64,000 nt of DNA from Locusta migratoria (taxonomy: Eukaryota > Arthropoda > Insecta > Orthoptera > Acrididae). The notes beneath the pieces were generated by a model. That model searched no databases and was not told the origin of the DNA. It saw only the letters and a program-made list of their open reading frames with translations. Positions 1-10,779 of the stretch are shown one piece after another (the first letter of the stretch is position 1; every line of letters begins with the position of its first letter). The DNA lies in assembly GCA_026315105.1 (NCBI GenBank), contig CM048745.1, positions 286,297,747-286,361,746 on the forward strand. Direction: 5' to 3'. The position numbers were made by a program, and so were the translations under genes.

Positions 1-320
1 TGGAAACACATAGCTTCAGTTTTAGTTGGACTTGGTTGTAGTCTCCATTCACGAAAGTACGTTCCCAGTAAGGACAAGTTGCTTGTCAGGTCTCAGTATG
101 CTCCATATCTCGATGTTGTGTAGCTATGGCCCCGTCATCTGCATATCTAAACTTTTCTGATTTGGTATTAGGCATATCGGCTATATACATGCTGAAAAGT
201 AGTGGTACCAGGACTGATCCTTAAGGGAAGCCATTATTGAGCTTCATTGTTTTGCTCCTATTGTTTCCAAGTATCACCTGGAATGGTCTGTTGCAGCTGT
301 AAAGCTAGTAGGAAACTACA
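1..320 (-). pseudogene. Non-LTR retrotransposon reverse-transcriptase fragment (Jockey/BS-like)
   Basis: Read on the minus strand, this encodes part of a LINE reverse transcriptase. In order I see a segment ending NNGFP-stop-GSVLVPLLFS, then MYIADMPNT, then the catalytic YADD box near 150-165, and then WRLQPSPTKTEAMCF close to the window edge. These match the palm-domain blocks of Jockey-superfamily RTs, where the P-Q-G-S block precedes the YADD aspartates. The usual Q of PQGS is a stop codon, so the copy is dead. The element continues beyond base 1. Clade is uncertain within the Jockey-type LINEs. Confidence 0.75.
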
Positions 321-1159
321 CGTGCACCCTGGGTAACGCTAAATGAACTAGCACCATACTGGCGACCAGACAATCGGTAAACGATCTCCTGGTCATAATC
401 AAATCACAATCCTCTGATAAAACTACAGAAATATTCCACACTCATTCTAACATAATTTTTGATATACGCACCGTCTTCAAGAATTAATACTTGAACAAGC
501 ATTGTGTAAACTCCGTGAGTAGCACGGTTGCGAAGTACTCTCATTGTCACCACCGTTCCTCCGCCTTTCTTTCCTTTCAAAATTTAAAAGAGAATGCGCA
601 CAGAAGGTGAAATCTTCGACTTCTTCGTCGGAAGCCATCGTGAACTGAATTTATGCAAATCAACAGGTGTAAACTCAAGATCATACATGTATGAGGTCGC
701 TAATTGTCAGCTCATACATGTAGCGATACATGTCCCGAAGTCGCTTACACATGTCGCATATAGATGTGCCGGTAGAAATCCCAGTGTAAGCGTACCTTAG
801 CAAAGTATGATTCAGTTACTGTCTCTAGCATGGAAACCATACTTTTCCGCATGCTCTCATCGATCAATCACTGGAGTTCGTACACGATTGAAAAAAAAAA
901 TCAACCTGTATAACCTAACTAACGGTTACGATATATCAAAGTGATAGAACTATTTTAACAAATAAGATAACGAAACAAATTACATTGTTTTCCTATCCTC
1001 TTCTAAAATATTTGTTAACTGAATTTGAGTTTGTAATGGCGAAACAAAACTGAGCTTAAAAATCAATTGTTATGTATACTTTACAAGTAAATTCTTAAAT
1101 ATATATCACAGCAGACTACAAATAATTAATTACTAATTACACACAATACGCCGTGCAGG
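321..1159. other. Unassigned non-coding sequence
   Basis: No repeat family or convincing coding signal is recognised. A 68-codon open frame at 594-800 lacks any family resemblance and is probably chance. The stretch becomes AT-rich after about 890. Confidence 0.5.
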
Positions 1160-1260
1160 AATGACCGTGTGGTTCCAGGCGCCATGTCAGAGACTGAGCG
1201 GTTGCTTGCGTCGGAGGTCTGAGTCCTACTTCGGGCATGATTTGTATGTGTTGCTTCCTT
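1160..1260 (+). repeat. SINE-A fragment
   Basis: The sequence reads as a degenerate SINE-A head (a 'gtggttccaggcgcc' A-box region, an 'aggtctgagtcctac' B-box region) followed by 'cgggcatg', the junction between the tRNA-like head and the unique tail. The tail is truncated. Confidence 0.65.
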
Positions 1261-1447
1261 ATACATGTCAGTCAATAAAAAATGTCGTAACACGTCAAGA
1301 CTAAAAGACGAGAATTCCATGCAAATGCATGTTGCATGCATGTTCGCATGTTTTTTTGCCATTTGAGAGATAAATGCAGATTTCGGAGTTTATTCGATAT
1401 CAAAGCAAGTTTTAGACGTTTATATTGCATGTTGAATACATTTACAT

Positions 1448-1640
1448 TGTTTGTAGAGCTTATGGGACTTAACTACGGAGTCATCAGTCCCTAAACTTAC
1501 AAACTACTTATGAACTAGCTTATACTAAAGACGGCACAAACAGCCATGTCCGAGGGGGGATTCGACCCCCCCGACGGGGAACGGCCTCGCGCATCGTAGC
1601 ATAGCGACTCAATGCGGTCGGCCGCTCCGCCGCGGCGCAT
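1448..1640 (-). repeat. SINE-A
   Basis: On the minus strand the tRNA-like head (1560-1640) precedes the family tail with 'ggactgatgac' and ends at 'cataagctctacaaaca'. The B-box region is mutated by a run of extra C residues. This is an old copy. Confidence 0.8.
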
Positions 1641-2059
1641 GTTGAATAGCTTTAGTGCTTATCTTGTAATAAATTGCGTCACCTTTTATTGATTTTCTGA
1701 CAATTAGAAGTAATTCTGACACTGTCAATAATTTGATATTCTCGACTAAAAAGGTGTGCGTAAAATTTACGGATGTATCAGTTTAAATGTATTGATGCCC
1801 ATAAAACTATATCAGTCATTTCAAAATGATGCTTTGTTTTATAAAGGTATCTCCAACAGCCCCTGCACGTGTACAGAGAGCGTCTACCTGAGAGATCACC
1901 ACCCCCTCAACACGTCCATAGTAAGTGGGGTACTTGGTTGGAAGCGGCAATGTTTTACGCTGACAATTTCGATACTATTAAATCGGTATGAAATAAATTT
2001 GATACGTACCTAACCGCATTTTTTTAAAATAAAAATAAATAAAAAATTAAAAAAATTAA
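1641..2059. other. Unassigned AT-rich sequence
   Basis: Nothing recognised. The 1756-2013 open frame has no family signature. An A/T-rich run at 2020-2060 directly precedes the next SINE fragment. Confidence 0.4.
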
Positions 2060-2470
2060 TACTGCAACGTCGGGGGTTCAAATCCTCCCTCGGGCATGGA
2101 TGTTTGTGTTGTCTTTAGTATAAGGTAATTTACAAGTAGAACTATCCCGACACGACTCACGGTCAGTCCCCACAACTTTACTTCTGCCAGTACGTCGCCT
2201 CCTACTTCCCAAGCTTCTTCCAGGAGTGCTAGTCCTGTAGGGTTCGCAGGAGAACTTTTGTCAATAAGTATGGAGGCGAGGTACAGGATGAAGTAAACTG
2301 AACTAACTGGTAGAGCTCTTGCCCGCGAAAGGCAAAAGTCCCAGGTTCGAGTCCTGGTTCCGACACACAATTTATTCTGACAGAAAGTTTCAGTTTACAA
2401 GTAGTTTCTAAGTTTACGGACTGATGACCCTGCAGTTGAGTCCCATCAGCTTAACAAACATCTGATTCTT
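2060..2470 (+). repeat. SINE-A split by an inserted SINE-E
   Basis: SINE-A begins 5'-truncated at 2060 with 'gggggttcaaatcctccc', runs to 2139, stops inside its tail, and resumes at 2394 with 'gtttctaagtttacggac' through 'cttaacaaaca' near 2465. The interruption is flanked by an 11-base direct repeat, tttacaagtag, at 2129-2139 and 2394-2404. This is the expected target-site duplication. Confidence 0.85.
2140..2393 (+). repeat. SINE-E, tRNA-headed element inserted in SINE-A
   Basis: The right part contains a tRNA-like segment (about 2298-2366) with 'ggtagagctcttgccc', a loop 'cgcgaaa' and a B box 'ggttcgagtcc'. It ends 'gacagaaagttt', the usual end of this family. The left part (2150-2290) is its unique body. 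It is bounded by an 11-bp target duplication (2129-2139 / 2394-2404). It is probably transcribed by RNA polymerase III when active. The head is unlikely to be a functional tRNA gene because it sits in a repeat. Confidence 0.75.
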
Positions 2471-2501
2471 CAACGTCTTATTCTAAAATAAATATGTTTA
2501 G

Positions 2502-2840
2502 GTGGTAATTTTCTTTCATCCAGATGATGCCAGTCCAGGCCAAGGGAAAGTGGCAGTAGTTGCAAAGAATAAACTGGACAGTGTTGTTAAAAGAAACCCA
2601 GACTTTGAATTTTTATGTTCTGTGAAGAGAGTATTTTGTGGTGCAATGCCGAGTGAAATACCTGACCTGACACTGTGTCAAATATGTTCATTGGTATTTG
2701 TGCCTATTACGTCGTGTGATGTAAAGAGATCATTTTCTATCTACAAAAATATGTTTACAGATAAATGCAGGAACTCAACGGAAAAGAATTTAGAGATGTT
2801 GTTAGTTGTTAGCTGTGCAACGGTGGAATTGAAAAACTAA
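2502..2840 (+). pseudogene. hAT transposase C-terminal (dimerisation) fragment
   Basis: This open frame of 112 codons ends in a typical hAT C-terminal dimerisation motif: LVFVPITSCDVKRSFSIYK, then a conserved basic stretch, then EKNLEMLLVVSC. An upstream block KLDSVVKRNPDFEFL also matches the linker of hAT transposases. hAT transposases are cut-and-paste DNA enzymes, and this domain mediates oligomerisation. The RNase-H catalytic core, BED finger and both terminal repeats are missing, so it is a 5'-truncated relic. The frame opens without a genuine start codon. Family-level assignment is firm. Confidence 0.85.
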
Positions 2841-3031
2841 ACTCAGAGTAGAAACGATAATGCATATTTTAATGTTTATATCTGCTGATAGTGCATGTTT
2901 TAAATTTGGTAGTGCTTAAATGCATGCATATTTCGGAAATTTGTAATGCATTAAATTCTCGTCTCTTTTTGTAACTATAATAAACAGCTGATGGTTGACA
3001 ATATGCATTTAAAAATAAACAATTCTTTAAG

Positions 3032-3092
3032 TAGTTTGTAAATCTAGAGACTGATCATCACAGCAGTTTGGTCCCTTAGGGTTACAAAAATT
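3032..3092 (+). repeat. SINE-A tail fragment
   Basis: Only the 3' tail is present ('gtagtttgtaaatctag', 'gactgatcatcacag', 'gggttacaaa'). There is no tRNA-like head. Confidence 0.6.
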
Positions 3093-3236
3093 CGGACATT
3101 ATGAAGGCACATTACGATAATGTCTTCTGATGAGATTACTTAACTAGAAACAGTGTCCTTTTTCTTCAGTTCGACCCTAGAGTTTTACACTAACTCGTTA
3201 AATGAACACATTGACACTAACGGAAAAATGAAAAAG

Positions 3237-3830
3237 TTTCAGTAGCAGGAACTAGGCTCTGGAACAATCTACCTCAGTATATCAGAGAACTGAATAACAC
3301 TACCAGCTTCAAACGACAGTTAATGAATTATCTACTAAAGCAATAATTACGCCAGTCTTTAATACCCTACGATCGAGGTACGTCACATCCATTCCTCCTC
3401 CCTGATATTCTCCTATTGCCATTTGCTCTCGCCAGATACAGCTTTCTTAACTTCCTTCTGTCAGAATTCGCCATGCCTTAACCAGTCTCGATATACTCAA
3501 AAGTACATCTTGTATCTGCTAATACCAATGTTGTTACTTCTATTATTACACCAACAGCAGCAGAAGGTGTCTCAGTGGTACTACTAGTATTAATCCTATT
3601 AGAGTTAAGTCAATACCTTTTATTTACATCCTTTTACATGTAATCAACTTGTATAAATTATTTTATTAATTATTTATCTGTAAAAATCATTGTTATGTTA
3701 TAGGTATATAAATATGTATATAAATACTGTATGTGTAAAACCCTGGTCTGATGTAAGAGAGGGCCTGATGGCCCTAATCTGATCAGGCTAAATAAACAAA
3801 TAAATAAATAAATAAAATAAATAAATCTCT
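3237..3830 (+). mobile_element. LINE 3' end (CR1/L2-type), 5'-truncated
   Basis: A short frame at about 3242-3346 encodes GTRLWNNLPQYIREL followed by TTSFKRQLMNYLLKQ and a stop. This is the typical C-terminus of CR1/L2/Rex-type reverse transcriptase polyproteins. About 480 bases of 3' untranslated sequence follow. The element ends in a short tandem tail of AAAT units at about 3790-3830, as expected for this LINE group. The upstream coding region is absent, consistent with 5' truncation during target-primed reverse transcription. Confidence 0.75.
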
Positions 3831-3946
3831 AAGTTATTAAACCATTAAGCGTTGTTGAACTAGTGTGTGCATGTCAAAATCAGCATTCAATGGATGTACT
3901 CAGAGATTATTTTTGTGATCTCTGTATTAACTGTCTTTGGAAGCAA

Positions 3947-4143
3947 GCCGGCCGCGGTGGCCGAGGGGACTGAGCGCTTCAGTCACGGTCTGCACGGCCA
4001 CTACGGTCGGGGGTTCGAATTCCCCCACGGGCATCGATATTTGTGCCGTCTGTAGTCTTAGCTAGTTCATAAGTAGTTTGTAAGTTTAGGGACTGATGAT
4101 CCCGTAGTTAAGTCCCATAACTTCTACAAACATTTGAACATTT
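3947..4143 (+). repeat. SINE-A, full length with target-site duplication
   Basis: A complete copy: tRNA-like head starting 'gccggccgcggtggcc', B box 'ggttcgaattcc', and a tail through 'cataacttctacaaacattt'. It is flanked by the 13-base direct repeat tctttggaagcaa at 3934-3946 and 4144-4156. Confidence 0.92.
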
Positions 4144-4156
4144 TCTTTGGAAGCAA

Positions 4157-4593
4157 CACACAGGGCTAGTGGCTGTTCTTCAGGGAGCAGTATGGTGGCA
4201 TTCTCCCGGCGTCTGCAGCAGTAGTGGCAGACCCGATGTCTGCCGTGGCATCCAAGCGCGACCGGGCTGTTGGGGAGTCTCCGTGGTTTTTCCTCTATAA
4301 ATGCGCGGATAATTCACAAAACGCTGCGGTAGCGGCTACGCGGGCCTAGCGTAGCTGGCCGGCTGAGCGGTCCGTCGTGCTCGGGTGGCAAAGCCAGCAA
4401 CCGCATCGATAGCAGAGGCGTGCCTTCTAGACCGATAACCCCCTCCCACGCCCACGCTTTGACTCTCTGCGGCTGCGGCGAAAGCAAGCACTGCGTTCCG
4501 CCAACACTTGCTGCTGCCATCCCTTTTTACATAGCCAGCCGCCAAAGGAAAGCGATAGCTTTATGCAACCACTTCCTGTTTTCCCAATAAAAG
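4157..4593. other. GC-rich non-coding stretch upstream of a LINE
   Basis: This stretch is clearly more GC-rich than its surroundings, has a TATA-like 'tataaatgcgcgg' near 4296, and contains only overlapping short frames without family resemblance. It may be the 5' untranslated region of the LINE that follows, but I cannot prove continuity. Confidence 0.35.
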
Positions 4594-6453
4594 TTGTTTC
4601 AATTTTTCAGAACCTCAGAGAGGGCTCGCGTATTACGTAGTACGCTTCGCAAAGGATATGTCAATGACGCGTTCGGACATGAGAAACTTGAGATCTTGGA
4701 AAATCTGAACTGCATTGAGAGTAACATCCAGTTGACTATGGAGGTAGAAAAAGAGAAAAATAATGGAGGACTCGAACATCCGACAGCGAGTAACCATAGG
4801 CTCCGCAACAAGGCAAAGCAAACGGAAAGCTGAAGTTCTAAATTTAACCTTTAAGAAATCTTTCACGCAGGAGGACCGCACAAATATACCATCATTTGAT
4901 CAACGTACTAATTCCGAAATGGGGGACATAGCAATAGGTATTTCCGGTGTAGAGAAGCAGCTAAGAGAGCTAAATACGAAAAAGTCTGCTGGTCCGGATG
5001 GAATACCAGTTCGGTTTTATAAAGACTATTCTGCGGCATTGGCCCCCTACTTAGCTTGCATTTATAGCGAATCTTTAATTCAGCGCAAAGTTCCTAGTGA
5101 TTGGAAAAAAGCGCAGGTGACTCCCGTGTATAAGAAAGGAAAGAGAACTGACCCATACAATTACAGGCCAATATCGTTGACATCGGTTTCATGTAGAATT
5201 TTGGAGCATATTCTCAGTTCGAATATAGTAATTTCCTTGAAACGGAAAAGCTTCTTTCCATGAATCAGCACGGGTTTAGGAAACATCGTTCATGTGAAAC
5301 TCAGCTTGCCCTTTTCTCACATGACATCTTGCGAGCCATGGACGAAGGGCAACAGGCGGATTGTGTTTTTCTCGACTTGAAAAAGGCGTTCGACGCGGTG
5401 CCACACTGCAGACTGCTAACGAAGATACGAGCTTATGGAATAGGTTCACAGATTTGTGACTGGCTGGAAGACTTCCTAAGTAATAGAACGCAGTACGTTG
5501 TTCTCGACGGCGAGTGTTCATCAGAGACGAGTGTATCGTCAGGCGTGCCCCAGGGGAGTGTGATAGGACCGCTATTATTTTAGATCTATATAAATGATCT
5601 GATGGACAGAGTAAGTTGTAATTTGCGGCTGTTTGCTGATGATGCTGTGGTGTATGGGAGGGTGTCGTCTGTAACTGACTGTGATAGCATACAGGTTGAC
5701 TTAGACTAAATTTCTAGTTGGTGCGAAGAATGGCAGCTAGCTCTCAATGTAGAAAAATGTAAGGTGATGCGCATAAGTAGAAAAAACAATCCCATAATGT
5801 TCGAATACAGCATTAGTAGTGAGCTTCTTGATGCTGTCGCGTCGTTCAAATATCTAGGCGTAACATTGCAGAGCGATATGAAATGGAACGAGCATGTAAG
5901 GACAGTTGTGAGTAAGGCAGACAGCCGACTTCGGTTTATTGGGACAATTTTGGGAAGATGTACTTCACCTGTAAAGGAGACCGCGTATAAAACGCTTGTA
6001 CGACCACGTCTTGAGTATTGCTCAAGTATTTGGGACCCGCAGAAGATCGGTTTGAAGGAAGACATAGAGGCGGTTCAGAGGCGAGCAGCTAGATTTGTTT
6101 CCGGTAGGTTTGACCAATGCGCGAGTGTCACGGAAATGCTCCGACAACTCAATTGGGGATCGCTGGAAGAAAGACGACGTTCTTTTCGTGAATTTCTGTT
6201 AAGTAAATTTAGAGGGCCGGAATTTGAAGCTGAGTGTAGTACGATCTTGCTGCCGCCTACTTACATTTCGCGTAAAGATCACAAAGACCAGATAAGAGAA
6301 ATTAGGGCTCGTACGGAGGCATATAGGCATTCTTTTTTTCCTCGTTCAATTTGGGAGTGGAATAGGAAAGGAAATGCCTAGTAGTGGTACAGTGTACCCT
6401 CCGCCACGCACCTTACGGTGAATTGCGGAGTATGTATGTAGATGTAGATGTAG
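4594..6453 (+). mobile_element. CR1/L2-like LINE (RT-bearing 3' part)
   Basis: This is the reverse-transcriptase half of a LINE. Blocks in order: SAGPDGIPVRFYKDY (about 4987), VYKKGKRTDPYNYRPISL (about 5128), NQHGFRKHRSCETQL (about 5262), FLDLKKAFDAVPH (about 5368), SGVPQGSVIGPLLF (about 5538), FADDAVVYG (about 5632), FKYLGVTL (about 5847), and the C-terminal VQRRAARFVSGRFDQ (about 6073). The endonuclease is not recognisable, so it is 5'-truncated or decayed. A frameshift near 5245-5260 and stop codons at 5581 and 5707 inactivate it. It ends in a (GTAGAT)n-type tail at 6435-6453. A diverged relative lies at 58262-59585. Confidence 0.88.
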
Positions 6454-6487
6454 AAGGCGCCTTACAGTGCTCGGCCATTCCACCGCG
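6454..6487 (-). repeat. SINE-A head fragment (minus)
   Basis: The minus-strand copy of the SINE-A start ('ccgcggtggaatggccgag' onward) abuts the LINE tail. It is inverted relative to the SINE-A head at 6746. Confidence 0.6.
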
Positions 6488-6745
6488 GCAGAAAAAGAGA
6501 CTGCATTGCCCTTCCTTGAGGGCACAGCGAGAATAGAAAAACTTCTCACACCAGTCTGTAATAGCACGCCATAAGCCTTCATTACCCGGCACAGAATTGT
6601 ACTGTACTGCTGCATCGTGCAAGAACAATATCAGACGCCGATAACCTGCCTCCCCGCTGAACAACCTACGCAAGATAATGAAATAGGCGTTGCGATCTCA
6701 GGAGAGAAGCTCAATAAATCCACAGACGAGGAAGAGGACGAGAGT
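6488..6745. other. Unassigned 258-bp segment between inverted SINE-A heads
   Basis: No family was recognised. Short frames on both strands have no homology I know. It is bounded on both sides by SINE-A heads in opposite orientation. Confidence 0.4.
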
Positions 6746-7150
6746 CTCGGTGGAATGGCCGAGAGCTCTAAGGCGCCTTGCTGCGGAGCGCGCGGTTGCT
6801 ACCCGTCAGAGGTTGGAGTCCAGCAGCGGTGGAGTAGCCGAGCGCTCTAAAGCGTCTCGCTGCGGAGTGCGCGGTTGCTCGCCGTGGAGGTTCGAGTCCT
6901 CCCTGGGGCATGGGTGTGTGTGTGTGTTTGTTCTTAGGTTAGTTTACCTAGGTTTAAGTAGTTTGTAAGCTACGGACTGGTGACCACGCAGTTTGGTGCG
7001 ATAGATTTACAAACATTTGAACATTTGATTTTTGGAGTCTACCCTCGGGCGTGGCATTAGTGTAACTTAGTTTAAATAGTTTGTAACCCTAGGAACTGAT
7101 AACCACAGTAATTAAGTCCCATAGACGTACAAACATTTGAACATTTGAAG
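6746..7150 (+). repeat. SINE-A split by a second SINE-A
   Basis: The outer copy starts at 6746 ('ctcggtggaatggccgag'), breaks at 6820 just before its B box, and resumes at 7032 ('ttggagtctaccctcggg') to about 7150. The break carries the direct repeat ttggagtc (6813-6820 / 7032-7039). Confidence 0.82.
6821..7031 (+). repeat. SINE-A inserted in SINE-A
   Basis: The inner copy is full length, with head 'agcggtggagtagccgag', B box 'ggttcgagtcc', a short (TG)n run, and tail 'acaaacatttgaacattt'. It is flanked by the 8-base duplication of the host SINE. It is less mutated than the outer copy, consistent with later insertion. Confidence 0.85.
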
Positions 7151-7189
7151 AGGAAAAGAAACTTTCTTTGTTCTCGTTCTGTGGTACTG

Positions 7190-7617
7190 AGTCGGGAAAA
7201 TAGGCCGAAAAGAGACACAAGATCAAATCCGTCTTCAGACCTTCGTCGGAAATACGGAAGTTATTGAGATCAGTTGAAAATGCAGCAGGTATCAGAACAG
7301 CAGGGCTGAACAAGATACCTTGAGAGTGTGGCCAGTCTTATATCGGATAAACAGTACAAACTGTCGAACAATGCATGAAGTAATATGAAAGATTGTATCA
7401 TTCACGATACGTAGAGAGCTTCAGCTGACCATTCGTTAGTAAGCGGTCATCGAGTCAAATTTGATGAAACGTCCATCGTGGCTCGCACCAACGGCTTCTG
7501 AGACACTGTTATTAAAGAAGCCATGGAAATTCACTGACAACACTATTAACAGAGACGGCGGCCTGCAGCTCAGCGCGGCGTGGGATCCAGCGATCGCGGC
7601 GTTGAGGTAGCGCACCG
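7190..7617 (+). pseudogene. Penelope-like element: end of RT and GIY-YIG endonuclease
   Basis: The frame encodes KIKSVFRPSSEIRKLLRS, then GIRTAGLNKIP, a stop, and ECGQSYIG. This is the linker and start of the GIY-YIG nuclease of Penelope-like elements, where a CGxxYIGxT motif forms the first strand. Downstream are SGHRVKFDETSIVART, NGF, DTVIKEAMEIH, and after a frameshift NRDGGLQLSAAWDPA, all matching the C-terminal GIY-YIG portion. The W of 'NGFWD' is a stop, and at least three further stops or frameshifts are present, so it is inactive. It stops abruptly where a Jockey-type LINE begins. Confidence 0.85.
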
Positions 7618-7853
7618 ATTCAACGCAGGCGTTTTACTGCAGCCAAATGTTGCAATTGTGGTGGTAGCCACCCGGCGAGCTATCGAGGGTGCATGGTCCA
7701 CAACATCTCCAGCAGACATCAACGTGTCCTCGTACTACTAGACCCCAAACCTAAGAAGCCGCGCACGACCGTGAGCCCCGCGACCAGACCAACGTCCGCC
7801 TCACCGAGACAAGGACCAACGGGAGTAACACCCCAAAGTCCTTATCGTTGACG
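7618..7853 (+). pseudogene. Jockey-like LINE ORF1 (Gag) C-terminus
   Basis: The reading frame contains a CCHC zinc knuckle, AKCCNCGGSHPASYRGC, followed by a proline-rich tail ending PQSPYR-stop. This arrangement is typical of ORF1 proteins of Jockey/I/R1-group LINEs, which bind the element RNA. Only the last knuckle and C-terminus survive. ORF2 follows within about 25 bases, as is usual for these bicistronic LINEs. Confidence 0.75.
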
Positions 7854-7875
7854 TCGTCATAAACTATCCGACTAT

Positions 7876-10620
7876 GACATCATCTGACGCCCCGTCCTTG
7901 CCGGAAGAAGGTCTTCGGCGCCCTGTATCTCGGCAACACCCTTACGCACCCCCATTCAAAGGAAAGGGACTTCTTTGAAATCATGAACATCCTTCGTGGC
8001 TTCTGCGCAGCTTTTGAAGAATTCAGCAGGGCCGTAGCTACCAGCGCAATGGCATCTACCAATCCACAGCCGACAGCCCATCCACAAGCTTAGAAGTGTG
8101 GAGGACATCGCTATTGCAACCTGAAATGCCCGTGGCGTACATCTGCAGCTGCTGGAGTTCCATCAGTTTGTACAAGACGTCGTTGTGTTTTTAGTCGGCG
8201 AAACACACTTGAGACCAGGGCTCTCTGCCAATGTTGCCAACGACTGTCTCACTCAAGGGGACGGTTCCGCGGTTTATATCAGAAAGTCCATCTCCTACTA
8301 TCCAGCGCCGACTCCACGGCTCACGGCATCGGAGCCACAGCAGTCACCACGGAGACACGCCAAGGCCCGATCACGCTCGTTGCCATACACTGGCCACCAG
8401 GAGGCAGTCTTAGAATCGAGAACGCTCGCGCCTTACTACAGGTAAGAGGGTGCTGCATCATAGCTGGCGATTCCAACGCTAAGCATGCGATATGGAGCTC
8501 TCGGCTGATCACACGCAGTGGACGTGTTCTTCAACGAGTAGCTGAACGAGCCAATGTCCAAGTATGTGGGTCAGAAGAGCCTGCCTTCAAAGGGGGCCTG
8601 CCGGACGTTCTAGATATTGCTGTCTTGCAGAGCTCTTCCATGTCCTCTCTTCATCTGCCGGTCATTTTCACGACAGCGATGCAGCCTGCCGTCGCAGCTC
8701 AACGTTTCAATACGAACAGGACCGACTGGGTTGCTTATCGCCGAAATGTCCGACGCAAACTGACTGAGCTCCCAATTGACGCCAACAACGACGTCGATGA
8801 TGCCCCGCAGCATCTCACAGAAGCTATCTGCGACGCGGTTATCAATGATACACCCCCACACAGGAATAGCGCAGGGAGACGGCAGGAATCTCTCTCTCTC
8901 CCGATATTCTTCAGATGACCAGGAGGAAGAACTATCTCGCTAAGGAATGGCGACTGGCGCGACAGAGGGAGACAAGTCCAGAATTAATCTTCTGCGGCGC
9001 CAAATCAAGACAGTTCACGAAGAGCATCGAAACCGATGCTGAGATGAAAAACTGGCGTCGACATTTCGGTCGTTGTCCGCTATTTTAATAACAAGAAGCA
9101 TCGTCTCCCACCACTGAACACGCCCACATGGCTAGCCTGCAAACCGACGGACGTTTTTAAATCCAACTTTCGTCCCGTACAGCAACCGATGAATCAGGAA
9201 AATGTCCGGTTTGTGGAGGACAGATTGCGAGTATTCCGCACCACCGCTGACGCCGGCGATGACGCGTACTGGGAAGATGTGTCAACAGAAGAAGTCTAGC
9301 AATGCCTCAAAGCTCTTCCGAACAGCAAGGCCACTGTACAAGATACCGTAATGGTCGGATGCTAAAAGAATTCCCACTGAAACTGTTCACTACGCTACCA
9401 GACTCTTCAATAATATTTTGAGACAGAAGAAATTTCTTAAACTCTGAAAGCAAGCTGTCATTATCGCGGTTCCGAAACCTGGCAAAGACTCTTCAGAATC
9501 CTTCAGCTACAGGCCTATCAGCGTCCTGCCTGTGCTCAGTATCTTCAAACGCATCCTCCTACGACTTAACCGAGAAGCCTTTTTCCCCGCGGAACAGTTT
9601 GACTTTCATGCTAGCCCTCCCCACCTTTGCAGCTGCTCCTGCTTATCAAAGACATTACTCGGGCCTTTAGTTACAAAGTATACTGCGGTCTGATACTACT
9701 TGACATCGCCGGTCTGTTCTATGAGCTCTGCCATCAGGGCACCAGCGGAATACTCGTGAAGATCATCGCGAACTATCTGGTCGGCAATACCTTCACTGTC
9801 CGGGTCCCCAATGGTGAATCGTCAGTCAGAGAGATCCAAACTGGAGTTCCGCAGGGCCCCGTCATCGGTCCAGTTCTCTACAGCGCCTCCACCGCCGATC
9901 TACCGACCTCACCGCGGGTAACGCGATACATCTATACCAAAGACACGGCCCTCTTATGCCGCAGCCCATGGCCACAAGCTGTACACCGCCGCCTCAAAGA
10001 CACGTGTTAAGACCATGAACGATGGGCTGCCGGCTGGCGAGATCGATAAAAAGCTGTTAAAAGCCATGCTTCTGACCAAGCACATCCCGCCACAGATGTG
10101 AGACATCACGCTGTTCAACAACCATATACCATGGACACCGATCGCTAAATACTTAGGAGTCACATAAGACCGCCAACTGCTTTGGAGTCAACACGTGGGG
10201 GAAGTCCACAAGAAACTCTCCGATGCTTTGGGAGCTCTCTACACTCTCCTGAACGGAAAGTCGTCTCTCTCTCTCCGTGGATTGCGGACTGCGGATCTAT
10301 AGGACATATTTGAGGACCCATTATGGATTATGCCTGCCCTATTTCGGATGTGGCTGCGATGTTACATCTTTCCAGACTACGGACGCTACAAAACAATGAC
10401 TCCAACGAATCTACCATGTCCCTCGGAACTTTCCGGTGGCTTACTTGCATGATGCTGCTCAAGAGAAGTACGTCATCGACCGCTTCAAAGGTAACGCGAG
10501 AGCCTTCTACCAATGACTACGGACATCAGATAATCCACTGATACAGAACGTAGGACGACCCAACGAAGACGACGAGCGCTATAAGCTACCCGTGATCCTA
10601 CTCAACCGGTAGTACCATCA
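7876..10620 (+). pseudogene. Jockey-like LINE ORF2 (endonuclease + reverse transcriptase), decayed
   Basis: The endonuclease domain is visible in pieces: ARGVHLQLLEFHQFVQDV (about 8128), VGETHLRPG, then IHWPPGGSLRIENA and AGDSNAKHAIWSSR (about 8465), where AGDxNAKH is the catalytic D-N block. The RT follows: PKPGKDSSESFSYRPISVLP (about 9474), LLDIAGLFYELCH, VPQGPVIGPVLYS (about 9846), and then YIYTKDTALL where FADDT is expected. The last signals are IPWTPIAKYLGVT (about 10127) and an RNase-H-free C-terminus. Many stops and frameshifts interrupt it. It nicks target DNA and primes reverse transcription in active relatives, but this copy cannot. Confidence 0.82.
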
Positions 10621-10779
10621 CCTGACTATAGCAAAAGTGCCACACCATTAAATCAGCACCCCAGATGGGACAGGTACAAAGGCGACGTCTCAAGAAACAA
10701 CTGTCCAAAAAGCCTAGCACGCAATACCGTTCGGTAAATCCTGCCAGGGGTAACACCCTAGCGCAGATGATGGCGACGA

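Noticed and set aside
594..800. Small coding gene
   Set aside because: The 68-codon frame has no recognisable motif, no neighbouring signals and ordinary composition.
2056..2370. Open frames whose products contain MPEGGFEPPT (also near 26648, 43215 and 28289)
   Set aside because: These are translations of the SINE-A tRNA-like head on the opposite strand, a well-known annotation artefact, not proteins.
4314..4545. Overlapping GC-rich frames on the minus strand as a host exon
   Set aside because: Two overlapping frames with low-complexity Ala/Arg composition, no splice context and no domain; composition explains them.
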